Assembly: GCA_027021615.1 (NCBI GenBank)
Contig: JALUTY010000021.1
Coordinates: 1 to 64,000 of the forward strand
Direction: 5' to 3'
Length of the DNA: 64,000 nt
From: a bacterium
Lineage (GTDB): Bacteria; Desulfobacterota; Deferrisomatia; Deferrisomatales; Deferrisomataceae
The notes beneath the pieces are model-generated. The model ran no database searches, was not told the origin of the DNA, and was given only the letters and a program-made list of their open reading frames with translations. Shown here piece after piece: positions 55,601 to 62,848 of this stretch. The number at the start of each line of letters is the position of its first letter. Within the stretch, counting starts at the first letter, position 1. The translations under genes and the position numbers were made by a program.

Positions 55601-57634
55601 CTGGAAGTCCATCTCCGCCCACGGGTCCAGCCGGAAGCACTGGCCCCACGGGTCTCCCCAGGGTTCCGGGAGCAGCTCGATCTGACCGGTGGTTCCGTCG
55701 CTCTTGGGGTAGGTGAGGGTCACCGTCACGTCCATCGAGGGAAGGTCCTCGCCAGGCCCCACAGGCTCGGGACCGGCCGGGCCCCCCAGCTGCATCATCT
55801 CGATCATGTACGACAGGTTGCTCACACAGGTACCCGCATTTAGGACGTCGATCTCGTATCCCATCGGCTCGCCGTTGGCCCCGGTGTCATCCACCCACAT
55901 CCGGCCCGGGTAGAGCCACATCTCGTGGATGTCGTACCCGATGTCGTAGCGCTGCCACATCTGCTGGCCGGGGTTCTCCGGATCGTCCGAGAAGAAGCCC
56001 ATCAGCTCCATGATAGAACCGGGGGCCAAGGGATTGAAATCGAACGGGTTCTCGCGCTCCGCCGTGACCATCCCGTTCTCGTCCGCCTCTGCCGTGAAGG
56101 TGGCCTCGAGGTTCAGCACCTCGGGCAGGAACTCGTCCACCAGGTAGACCGTGAACGCGATCCCCTGGGGCATCTGGAGCTCCGTGTCCTTCTGGAGGTC
56201 GGTCCAGACCGAGCTCTCCGCGGGCGGGAACAGCCCCAACAGGATCGGCGGGACCTCGGCGAGCTGCTTCTTCTCGTCCTCGTTCAGATCGGTCCCGGCC
56301 TCCCGCTTGGCCACCAGGTCGTACACGGCCGCCATCTTGGTACTGAAGTGCTCGAGCACGGAGGTTACGGTGACCCCGCTGGTGTCGACCTGCTCGCGAA
56401 ACTCAATGCCGTTCATCACCGCGGGCAGGAGGTCCTGGACGGTGGCCGTCCATCCGGCCACGTACCGGTCGGCCATGAACTGGACCATGAACGCCGGCAC
56501 GTCGTCGTCGCCCACCAGCTCCACAAACACGCGGCGGACGAGCTCGCGCTTACCTTCCTCGGTGGAGGTGTCCAGGCTCTGGAACTCCTCGGCCTTCTGC
56601 TCGGTCTTCACCGCCGAGACCTCGTTGTCCACCGACTCGTCCGAGAGGAGCACGCCGGTGACGTCGTCCATGTTCTCGTTCTCCACCTCCTCCAGCGCAG
56701 AGGTGTCCACCGGCTCCTGCTGGGTGTCGTCGCCGCTGGCGGCCTGCTCAACCACCTCGGCCACCTCAGGCGGGGTCTCCACAACCATGGACGGGATCTG
56801 GATCACGCCCTGATCCACCATGGTCTCGATCGCGTCTTTCACGGCCGTGACGATCCGATTGACGATCTCCTCGTCAATGCCAGTGCCGTCGGTCGCCTGG
56901 AGGATCGCGTCCACGAGCGCCTCGGTCACCACGCTCGCCTTCGGAGAGACCTCCACCGGCGGAGCCTCGGTGACCCCTTCGGGGACGCTCGCCAGGGCCT
57001 TCATCTCCAGGAGCCGGGCCTTCTCTCCGGTCCTCTCCACCACCTTCATGTACCGAACGATGTAGTCGACGCCGTCCTTCACCCCGTCGAACTCGAACTG
57101 GACCTTACCCGTCTCCGGGTCGGTTACCAGCTGCCCCTGGATCCCCGTGTCCTGCAGATCTCCCTTCTCGTCCAACACATACAGCTTGACGATGGCGTCG
57201 CTGGTAAGATCTGCTTGGGCGGCGTACAGGCTCCGGGCCGCACGCCGGCCGCCCCGGGTGCGGGCAGCGGCCCGGCTGAGGCTGTTGGCATCCGCGCTGC
57301 TCAGACCCGAGAGAGACACGTCCCCGGTCAGCTTGGCGAGCCCCGAGTACGGATTCGTCGTCCCCTGGTCTCCCGTGTCGGTATCACCCCCTGTGGACCC
57401 CCCGGTATCGCCCGTGTCCCCACCGGTCGTGCCTCCGGTGTCCCCACCGGTCGTGCCTCCGGTGTCCCCACCGGTCGTGCCTCCGGTGTCCCCACCGGTC
57501 GTGCCTCCGGCGTCGGCCACGGTGGTGCCGCCGCCCCCCCCGCCGCCACCGCCACAGGCGGAAAGGAACAGGCCCGCTGAAAACAGAACCGTCAGCAGGA
57601 CGATCCACGCTGGATGTCTCCCTCGTTCTCTCAT
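52643..57634 (-). CDS. giant lipoprotein with thrombospondin type 3 repeats and two cytochrome c-type motifs (1663 aa)
   Basis: A lipobox LFLSAC (Cys27) follows a signal helix, then a Gly/Thr/Asp-rich stretch with TTGGDTGG repeats (28-95). The next 800 residues are mostly novel, with acidic calcium-type motifs from about 780 (DTDEDGVEDAA, DADDDGFSNYEE, DSDGDGVADSIE). Near the C-terminus are NCQTCH (C1212, C1215, H1216) and NCAGCH (C1458, C1461, H1462), each followed by a Met-bearing stretch and a helix (MYELGWLTDEDLQAI, MGTLADLAEDYF) as in class I cytochromes c. Four tandem thrombospondin type 3 units lie between (about 1265-1440). A beta-rich domain closes the protein. AAGGAGG precedes the ATG. 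Surface electron transfer is plausible inference. Confidence 0.85.
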   Translation of the reverse strand: MRERGRHPAWIVLLTVLFSAGLFLSACGGGGGGGGGTTVADAGGTTGGDTGGTTGGDTGGTTGGDTGGTTGGDTGDTGGSTGGDTDTGDQGTTNPYSGLAKLTGDVSLSGLSSADANSLSRAAARTRGGRRAARSLYAAQADLTSDAIVKLYVLDEKGDLQDTGIQGQLVTDPETGKVQFEFDGVKDGVDYIVRYMKVVERTGEKARLLEMKALASVPEGVTEAPPVEVSPKASVVTEALVDAILQATDGTGIDEEIVNRIVTAVKDAIETMVDQGVIQIPSMVVETPPEVAEVVEQAASGDDTQQEPVDTSALEEVENENMDDVTGVLLSDESVDNEVSAVKTEQKAEEFQSLDTSTEEGKRELVRRVFVELVGDDDVPAFMVQFMADRYVAGWTATVQDLLPAVMNGIEFREQVDTSGVTVTSVLEHFSTKMAAVYDLVAKREAGTDLNEDEKKQLAEVPPILLGLFPPAESSVWTDLQKDTELQMPQGIAFTVYLVDEFLPEVLNLEATFTAEADENGMVTAERENPFDFNPLAPGSIMELMGFFSDDPENPGQQMWQRYDIGYDIHEMWLYPGRMWVDDTGANGEPMGYEIDVLNAGTCVSNLSYMIEMMQLGGPAGPEPVGPGEDLPSMDVTVTLTYPKSDGTTGQIELLPEPWGDPWGQCFRLDPWAEMDFQAQPDPNEPPQPDSERIVSDFTSGEYVVTVVDNATGQEYTKTFDRKVITGMTDAYPRLTTPLGMPPPLPANPSPEQMEENNQLWQEYNQQGATRFAANVDTDEDGVEDAARITVKWEAPDVEVPEGVKIGYHLNVGRSACATAVDADDDGFSNYEEMQLGTDPWNPESTPAEHLADSDGDGVADSIEQVAGTDPEDEASSPGEDFCPWWDWDPIYSTWDRNKILFTRAFTVPYDFPKQDVTDPDAYQIDVAVVFIDADTGAELGQGGSAHAEFFVSDPIDTDAEFAIEGAVSVPDDGYPYRVALLKEVNEYNPDALFEWDKWQYTRELLASTAVGPGDSGYSLTATIGDLLNREGDAWFNIVLFRDVNDDGVIGDPDSGDTCFDDGAGNMVCEDMWYPAPGKEVWFNAWGGMLTVEWDECTDPSQPCMRRSVVVTGIGDDPEDPNSLQTVPGPALGVDSDWDGLFDGEEADLGTDETLWDTDNDGCSDGDEVREGSDPLDDSSAMDWCSWNAGAMPPPPGEGEFVDGAALYEENCQTCHLGIDNTTVEDPSPEAIRDALNQEQSMYELGWLTDEDLQAISAALSGEPMGEPGDTDGDGIADEQDNCPMVPNPDQADADMDGMGDACQGQQGTVGEPGDTDGDGILDEQDNCPMVPNPDQADADMDGMGDACQDQGTVGEPGDTDGDGILDEQDNCPMVPNPDQADADMDGMGDACQDQSTVGEPGDMDGDGILDEQDNCPNAYNPGQEDIDLNGVGDACEAPPEGETSGSLDGAALYDDNCAGCHGSLDQTTITDANPLALEAAITNNTGGMGTLADLAEDYFAAILDVIDGDHDGLPNRVETVDTGTAFDNPDTDGDGVGDGLEVGLGFDPTDAASPGAAPPSSETDLVGTWENLDPTGTIVLETAVFNSDNTYQVTGTDPFDGSSWSETGTWSLSTDGTTLTTVISTSTDPGSTAGETETFSVVLLPDGRVVLDLWMLWTPAGP
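53300..53835 (-). repeat. in-frame tandem repeat coding for thrombospondin type 3 units
   Basis: Four units of about 132 bp, each translating as GEPGDTDGDGILDEQDNCP followed by the calcium-binding second half ending GDACQDQ. The middle units are almost identical at the DNA level, showing recent copying. The last unit (towards 53340) has diverged. Confidence 0.9.
57405..57515 (-). repeat. 24-bp tandem repeat coding for GGTTGGDT
   Basis: The phrase caccggtcgtgcctccggtg with tcc closes each unit and repeats four times with almost no changes, translating on the minus strand to a threonine/glycine linker right after the lipid-anchored cysteine. Repeat number may vary between strains. Confidence 0.85.
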
Positions 57635-57972
57635 GGTGTACCTCCTTGCGGGTGGGTTGACAGTGGTTTGACGAGGACTGAATACTCATTCATAAAAAGC
57701 TCCCCCCACTCCTTCCTGGAGGGGGGGTGGGGGCCGGCTCCAAGAACGCTTGACACGGTCTTGTCTCTCTCGATCCCAGGCTTGAGAGGGATCCATCACA
57801 CGCCTCTCCGTTTCGTGTCAGGGCCGTCCTGGAAAACGATATTTATTCCCATCGTCTCCCTGCCTGGATCGCTTTAGCGCCTCCCCAATTTTTTTTACCC
57901 CGAGGGAGAGGAGAAGCCCCTTGGCCCTCGGAGGGCCGGTGCGCTACCCTGCGGGCTCAGGGAGGAGAGCCC
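57635..57972. other. divergent intergenic region between lipoprotein and dgt
   Basis: No gene is seen. On the plus strand TTGACA (57657-57662) with AATACT after 18 bases is promoter-like but far from dgt. A lower-GC patch (tgaatactcattcataaaaa) lies close to the lipoprotein start and probably contains its promoter. Near 57885 is attttttttacc without a hairpin. Confidence 0.45.
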
Positions 57973-59004
57973 TTGAAACTGTGTGTGCGAGAGATGCTCG
58001 AACGGGCCGAGGAACGGGGGCTCCATCCACTGGCCACGCACTCGGGCCGGTCGAGGGGGCGGGTACGGCCCGAGGACCCCTGCGACCTGCGGCCCTGTTT
58101 CCAGCACGACCGCGATCGGATCCTGCACTCGAAGGCGTTTCGTCGGCTTAAGCACAAGACCCAGGTGTTCCTGGCTCCGGCCGGTGACCACTACCGAACC
58201 CGCCTGACCCACACCCTGGAGGTCAGCCAGATCGCCCGTACCATCGCCCGCGCCCTGCGCTTGAACGAGAGCCTGGTGGAGGCAATCGCCCTCGGACATG
58301 ACCTGGGCCACACCCCCTTCGGGCATGCGGGCGAGACCGTGCTGCGGCAACTGCGGCCGGGGGGGTTCCATCACGCGGTACAAAGCCTGCGGGTGGTGGA
58401 CCGACTCGAACGGGGGGGCCGAGGCCTGAACCTTACCCACGAGGTTCGTGAAGGGATCCTGCACCATTCCAAGGGGCGGGGAGAGATCCTGGCATCCGGG
58501 GCGAGCCTCGAGGCCCAGACCGTGCGGGTTGCGGACCTGATCGCCTACCTCAACCACGACGTGGACGACGCTCTGCGGGCCGGGGTGATCGGCCGTAACG
58601 AGATTCCGGCCGCCGTGACCCGCATCCTCGGTGCATCGCACGGGCAGCGGATCGACACCATGGTGCGCGACACCGTGGCCGAAACGGTGCGCCGGAACTG
58701 GGAGACCATCGCCATGAGCGACGAGGTCCACGCGACGGCCCTGGAGCTGAGGGAGTTCCTCTACGAGCGGGTGTACGACAACCCCGAGGTCCACAGGGAC
58801 TTCATCAAGGCTAAGAAGGTCCTCGAGGAACTCTATGGTCACTTCGTGACCCGGCCGGCATGGTTTCTCGAGAACCTGGCCCAACCGATCCCAGGGGAGA
58901 AGGTGGAGGACCTGGCCGCTGACTTCATTGCCGGCATGACCGACCGATACGCGCTGCTCCTGTACGAGCGGATCTTCATGCCCCAGCCCTGGAGGGTCCT
59001 CTAG
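57973..59004 (+). CDS. dgt: deoxyguanosinetriphosphate triphosphohydrolase-like protein
   Basis: A 343-residue HD-domain enzyme removing triphosphate from dNTPs. [20 protein letters not shown] is the substrate motif, [19 protein letters not shown] has the first His, and [16 protein letters not shown] has the HD pair and the following histidine. C-terminal helices end in [10 protein letters not shown]. The start is a TTG at 57973 with GGGAGGAG six bases upstream. The protein belongs to the type 2 group (about 340-390 residues) common outside enterics. Confidence 0.92.
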   Translation: MKLCVREMLERAEERGLHPLATHSGRSRGRVRPEDPCDLRPCFQHDRDRILHSKAFRRLKHKTQVFLAPAGDHYRTRLTHTLEVSQIARTIARALRLNESLVEAIALGHDLGHTPFGHAGETVLRQLRPGGFHHAVQSLRVVDRLERGGRGLNLTHEVREGILHHSKGRGEILASGASLEAQTVRVADLIAYLNHDVDDALRAGVIGRNEIPAAVTRILGASHGQRIDTMVRDTVAETVRRNWETIAMSDEVHATALELREFLYERVYDNPEVHRDFIKAKKVLEELYGHFVTRPAWFLENLAQPIPGEKVEDLAADFIAGMTDRYALLLYERIFMPQPWRVL

Positions 59005-59086
59005 CCCCAGGCTTCAGGTTTTCCGCGAAAACGCCGAAACGTACCGGAAGGGGCCGCTCGCCGGCCCCAGGACCGAGGGAGGTCCC

Positions 59087-60373
59087 ATGCCCCGAACGGT
59101 TCTCGTGGTGGACGACAGCTCCACGATCCAGGAGGCGGTTCGACACGCTCTTGCTGGTGAGCCCTGGGACACGGTGGGTGCCGCGTCCGGGGAGGCAGCC
59201 GAGGCCGAGCTGCGAGCCGGGCGGGTCGATGTGGTGCTGTGCGACGTGGACCTGAGGGGCGAGGACGGGCTCGGGGTGTGCCGGCGGATCCGCGAGGCCA
59301 CCCCGGGCCGCACGGTGCCCGTGGTGCTCATGGGAGCCCGGGTCACGCCGGCGGCGGCCGCGGCAGCCGGCGCCACCGTGATTCTGACGAAACCCTTCTC
59401 CTCCGAGGAACTCCTCGGGGCGCTCCAGGAGGCCGTAGAGATGCAGAGCTTCGGCATGAGCGATCTCGAGATCGAGACCACCGAACCCGGCGGGAATGCT
59501 CGGAAGGATGCCTCGGCCCGACCTTTGGCCGAGGAAGAGGTGGAGGTCATCGACCTGTCGGACGACGAGGACCTCTCCGAGTTCGAGCTGCTGGAGGACC
59601 TGGAGCCCATAGAGGTGCCCCCTTCCCCACTCGAAGAGGAGCCGGCCCTGGGCCTGGACGACCTCCTCAGCATGGGGGATAAGGAGCCGCCGGCTGAGGT
59701 CGATGCGGAGCCCCTGGACCTGGGCGCGGGCGGCGAGGCTTCCGCCCGCGCAAGCGGAACCGAAACGGAGGACGGCGAGATCGGAGACCTGCTGGCCTCG
59801 TTCTCGGCCGACGAAGGGGGCGAGGCGGGGACCCCGGTGACAGAGGCCGATGGAGTGGACGAGATCGGCGACCTGCTGGAGTCCCTGGTTCCCGAGGAGG
59901 GGCCGGAACCGGCGGCGGACGAAGCCGCCCCCGAGATCCAGATCGCCTGGGGCGAGGGAGAGGCCCCAACGCCAGCGCCCGCGGCAGAGGAACCGACCCC
60001 CACCGGAGAGGCCGGAGAGCCGAACCCGGAGGGGGCAGAAGCCGCTCCGAATGAGGTGGGGACGTTGCTTCCCGAGAGCCCCGAGGCGTACGAGGAGGCC
60101 CCCACCGGCTGGGAGGAGCCCCCTCCTACCCCGCCCCACCGAGCGGACTGGGACCAGGAGGCCGGCCCAGAACCGGCTCCGCCCTCCTGGGGGCCCATGG
60201 TGGAGGGCACGGTGCGAGAGGCGTTGGAGCGAAGCCTTTCGCCCGAGGCGCTCACCCCCCTGGTCCAGGCCACCGTGGAGAAGGTGGTGTGGGAGGTGGT
60301 GCCCCAGCTGGCCGAACGCCTGATCCAGGAGGCCATCGAGCGGTTGAAGCAGGAGCCGGAGGAAGGGCTCTAG
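59087..60373 (+). CDS. response regulator receiver domain protein with long acidic linker and C-terminal helix
   Basis: A 428-residue protein. Residues 1-120 are a receiver domain: RTVLVVDDSSTIQEAV, phospho-acceptor Asp in VVLCDVDL, and the Lys in ILTKPFSSEE. A very acidic proline-rich linker of about 240 residues follows (EEEVEVIDLSDDEDLSEFEL, EIGDLLESLVPEEG). The last 60 residues form an amphipathic helix pair, with VEKVVWEVVPQLAERLIQEAI, a tail also found in PopZ-like and motility response regulators of deltaproteobacteria. No kinase is nearby. The ATG is 83 bp after dgt and has GGGAGG just upstream. Confidence 0.85.
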   Translation: MPRTVLVVDDSSTIQEAVRHALAGEPWDTVGAASGEAAEAELRAGRVDVVLCDVDLRGEDGLGVCRRIREATPGRTVPVVLMGARVTPAAAAAAGATVILTKPFSSEELLGALQEAVEMQSFGMSDLEIETTEPGGNARKDASARPLAEEEVEVIDLSDDEDLSEFELLEDLEPIEVPPSPLEEEPALGLDDLLSMGDKEPPAEVDAEPLDLGAGGEASARASGTETEDGEIGDLLASFSADEGGEAGTPVTEADGVDEIGDLLESLVPEEGPEPAADEAAPEIQIAWGEGEAPTPAPAAEEPTPTGEAGEPNPEGAEAAPNEVGTLLPESPEAYEEAPTGWEEPPPTPPHRADWDQEAGPEPAPPSWGPMVEGTVREALERSLSPEALTPLVQATVEKVVWEVVPQLAERLIQEAIERLKQEPEEGL

Positions 60374-60408
60374 CCACAGACCGGCACGGAGCGGAAACCG
60401 GGACGAGC

Positions 60409-60443
60409 AGGCCCTGGCCTTCGAGGCCGGGGCCGTTTATTTT
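60409..60443 (+). terminator. intrinsic terminator after the response regulator gene
   Basis: GCCCTGGCC and GGCCGGGGC form a hairpin around ttcga (60411-60433), followed by gtttatttt. Confidence 0.65.
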
Positions 60444-60515
60444 GGGGCGAAACCGGCAACAAAACAGTTGCACTTCCCACCCCGCTCGGGAGAAAGGGAC
60501 CTTCCGGAGGTCTCC

Positions 60516-61655
60516 ATGAACGACACCTGGCGCAAATGGTTCCCGGTCTCGAGCCGGATCACCTACCTCAACCATGCGGGGGTGGCTCCCTTGTCCACCC
60601 GGGCGGCTGCTGCCATGGAGACGGCTGTCCGGGAGTGCACCGAGTGGGGAGCATTTCGCTACGGCCGGCTCCTCAATGGCATCCGCCGAGCCCGGGGGTC
60701 GGCCGCCGAGCTCCTGGAGGTCCACCCCGACCACGTGGCTTTCGTCAAGAACACCTCGGAAGGCGTGTCCTTCGTGGCGGAGGGGTTTCCTTGGAAAGCG
60801 GGGGACGCGGTGGTGGTGCCGGAGGGCGAGTTCCCGTCCAACGTGTACCCCTGGATGAACCTGGCTCGGCGAGGGGTCCGGGTGATCCGGGTACCGGAGC
60901 GCGGGGGCCGGCTCGACATGGACGACTACCGCCGGGCCGTCTCCCAACGCCGGGTTCGCTTGCTCGCGGTGTCGGCCGTGGAGTACGGCACCGGGTTTCG
61001 AAACGATCTCGCTGCCCTGGGCGAGCTGTGCCGGAAGCGGGGCGTGCTCTTCTTCGTGGACGCGATCCAGGCCCTGGGATGCATCCCCCTCGCCCCCGAG
61101 AGGCTCGGCATCCACGCCCTGGCCGCCGACGGCCACAAGTGGCTGTGCGGGCCGGAGGGGATCGGGCTCCTGTACCTCTCCCGCGAGGCCCTGGAGCGGC
61201 TCCATCCGGTCGAGGTGGGATGGAACTCGGTCCAGGACCCCATGGCCTTCGACCGGATCCGGTTCGAGCTGCGGCCGGACGCGGCCCGGTTCGAGGCCGG
61301 AAGCCCCAGCACCGTGGCGGTGCACGGCCTCGGAGCGGCTCTGGAGCTCCTGCTCGAGGTGGGCATCGCCCGAGTGTGGGCCCGGGTCCAGGAGCTCTGG
61401 GGCGGGCTGATCGAAGGCCTGCGGGAACGGAGCTACTCCGTCGCCTCCCCCCTGGCGCCCCGGGAGCGAAGCGGTATCCTGACCTTCGTACCCCGGAGGA
61501 AGGCGCCGACGGATCTGGCCGCCGGGTTCCACGTCGAAGGAGTGTTCGTGGCGGCCCGGGGGCCGGGGGTGCGGGTGTCACCCCACTTCTACAACACGAC
61601 CGAGGATCTGGAGCGGTTCTTCGCGGCCCTGGACCGCCTCGACCGGGAAGGGTAA
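60516..61655 (+). CDS. class V aminotransferase (cysteine desulfurase-like fold)
   Basis: A 379-residue PLP enzyme. Motifs include YLNHAGVAPLSTRAA near the N-terminus, FVKNTSEGVSFVAEGF, FFVDAIQALGCIPL and the Schiff-base lysine in AADGHKWLCGPEG. FEAGSPSTVAVHGLGAALEL is a family C-terminal motif. It is closest to isopenicillin epimerase-like and SufS/kynureninase-like proteins; the substrate is unknown. GGAGG lies five bases before the ATG. Its stop TAA falls in repeat module R (reverse orientation). Confidence 0.88.
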   Translation: MNDTWRKWFPVSSRITYLNHAGVAPLSTRAAAAMETAVRECTEWGAFRYGRLLNGIRRARGSAAELLEVHPDHVAFVKNTSEGVSFVAEGFPWKAGDAVVVPEGEFPSNVYPWMNLARRGVRVIRVPERGGRLDMDDYRRAVSQRRVRLLAVSAVEYGTGFRNDLAALGELCRKRGVLFFVDAIQALGCIPLAPERLGIHALAADGHKWLCGPEGIGLLYLSREALERLHPVEVGWNSVQDPMAFDRIRFELRPDAARFEAGSPSTVAVHGLGAALELLLEVGIARVWARVQELWGGLIEGLRERSYSVASPLAPRERSGILTFVPRRKAPTDLAAGFHVEGVFVAARGPGVRVSPHFYNTTEDLERFFAALDRLDREG

Positions 61656-61694
61656 CTCTCGTTGGTCCGGGGCCATTGCCGGCGGCGAGGCATG
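61648..61694 (-). repeat. right-flank repeat module R, copy 4 (reverse)
   Basis: Read on the minus strand it gives the same ccgccggcaatggccccgga phrase and gttaccctt end as the other R copies. It covers the last residues and the stop of the aminotransferase gene. Confidence 0.7.
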
Positions 61695-61836
61695 GGTCTC
61701 AGGAACCGGAATTCAGCGGACAGGAGACAGGAAATCCCGAAAAGCAGTTTGGGTTCCCGGGGGGATCCTCTCGGGGCACCGAAGAGCCTTCTCCCCGTCC
61801 ACCGACTTCTGAATTCTGGCCCCTGAACTCCATGCC
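61689..61836 (-). repeat. type II hairpin element, copy 2 (reverse)
   Basis: The minus-strand reading matches the element at 43293 from tcaggggccagaattcag to gacccatgcc, with ttcgggatttcctgtc and ctgtccgctgaatt conserved. It lies between modules R and L, where copy C of the 185-bp element lies at 17187. Confidence 0.75.
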
Positions 61837-61909
61837 CCCCGAGACCGTGAGGTGACGCCAAGGAGGCGTGACCATACTTGGAGCGCTGGAAGATCACGGA
61901 GGTTTTCAA
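61832..61909 (-). repeat. left-flank repeat module L, copy 2 (reverse)
   Basis: On the minus strand: ttgaaaacctccgtgatctt, then gctccaagtatggtcacg and ggcgtcacctcacggtctcg, matching 17115-17190. Confidence 0.75.
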
Positions 61910-61912
61910 GCA

Positions 61913-61944
61913 TTCTAGCCTTCTAGCCTCCTAGCTTTCTAGCG
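61913..61944 (+). repeat. octamer array (TTCTAGCC), 4 units
   Basis: Units ttctagcc, ttctagcc, tcctagct, ttctagcg, followed by gaagtcactgggagg with the ribosome site of the MEMO gene; the ATG is 24 bp downstream. Confidence 0.85.
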
Positions 61945-61967
61945 GAAGTCACTGGGAGGGGAACCCG

Positions 61968-62768
61968 ATGATCCGCAAGCCCGCAGTTGCCGGACAGTTC
62001 TACCCCGGAAACCCCACACGTCTGCAGGATATGGTCACCCGGGCCTTGGGACCCGGCCCGGGGGAGCCCGCGGTGGGAGTGGTCTCGCCCCACGCCGGCT
62101 ACGCGTACTCGGGCGCCGTGGCCGGGTGCACCTTTGGTGCCGCTCGGGTGCCGGACACCGTGATCCTCCTGGGCCCCAACCACACCGGGCTGGGCACCGA
62201 TGCGGGGGTGTGGGCCCGAGGGGGCTGGGCCACCCCCCTGGGCACGGTGCCCGTGGCCGAGGACCTGGCCGAAGCCCTCCTAGCCGCCTGCCCGATCCTC
62301 CAAGAGGACACCCTGGCCCACGTGCACGAGCACTCCTTGGAGGTCCAGCTGCCGTTCCTCCAGGTAAAGAGCCCCAGCGTACGCATCGTTCCGATCTCGT
62401 TCATGCTGCGGTCCTACGGAGACATCGCCGAGGTGGGGCGGGCCGTTGCGCGGGTGGTGGAGTCCTGGCCCGACCCGGTGCTCCTGGTGGCATCGAGCGA
62501 TATGAGCCACTACGAGCCCGAGGACGTGGTCCGGGCCAAGGACCGAATGGCGATCGAGTGTATGCTGGCGCTGGACCCCCGGGGCCTGCTTGACACTACG
62601 AAACGCCATGGAATTACAATGTGTGGTGTGGTACCCACGGCGGTGATGCTCGTGGCCGCCCGGGAGTTGGGCGCTGCCGGCGCGAAGCTGGTCCGGTACG
62701 CTACCTCGGGCGACGTGAGCGAAGAGCACCGCCAGGTGGTTGGGTACGCAGGTATCGTGGTGGCCTGA
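61968..62768 (+). CDS. amrB: AmmeMemoRadiSam system protein B (MEMO1 family)
   Basis: A 266-residue protein with the MEMO fold. [74 protein letters not shown] and [12 protein letters not shown] are the family motifs in order. It is one of three proteins (AmmeMemoRadiSam A, B and a radical SAM) whose chemistry is not settled. The other two are not seen in this window. GGGAGG lies nine bases before the ATG. Confidence 0.9.
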   Translation: MIRKPAVAGQFYPGNPTRLQDMVTRALGPGPGEPAVGVVSPHAGYAYSGAVAGCTFGAARVPDTVILLGPNHTGLGTDAGVWARGGWATPLGTVPVAEDLAEALLAACPILQEDTLAHVHEHSLEVQLPFLQVKSPSVRIVPISFMLRSYGDIAEVGRAVARVVESWPDPVLLVASSDMSHYEPEDVVRAKDRMAIECMLALDPRGLLDTTKRHGITMCGVVPTAVMLVAARELGAAGAKLVRYATSGDVSEEHRQVVGYAGIVVA

Positions 62769-62774
62769 TCCGGC

Positions 62775-62812
62775 CGGGCCTGCTCTCTCAGGCAGGCCCG
62801 CTCTCGTTTTCC
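62775..62812 (+). terminator. intrinsic terminator after the MEMO gene
   Basis: CGGGCCTGC and GCAGGCCCG form a 9-bp stem, followed by ctctcgttttc. It separates the MEMO gene from gltX. Confidence 0.75.
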
Positions 62813-62848
62813 CCTCGGCCGATTCCCCTTTCTCGGAGGAGTTCCCCC

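Noticed and set aside
51824-55843. A 1339-codon plus-strand open frame opposite the lipoprotein and metalloprotease genes
   Set aside because: It is antisense to two strongly supported genes, has biased composition (Val/His/Arg) and no recognisable domain. GC-rich DNA often leaves such antisense frames open.
57657-57686. Plus-strand TTGACA-18-AATACT as promoter for dgt
   Set aside because: It lies about 290 bp before the dgt start, so the link is weak; mentioned only in the intergenic entry.
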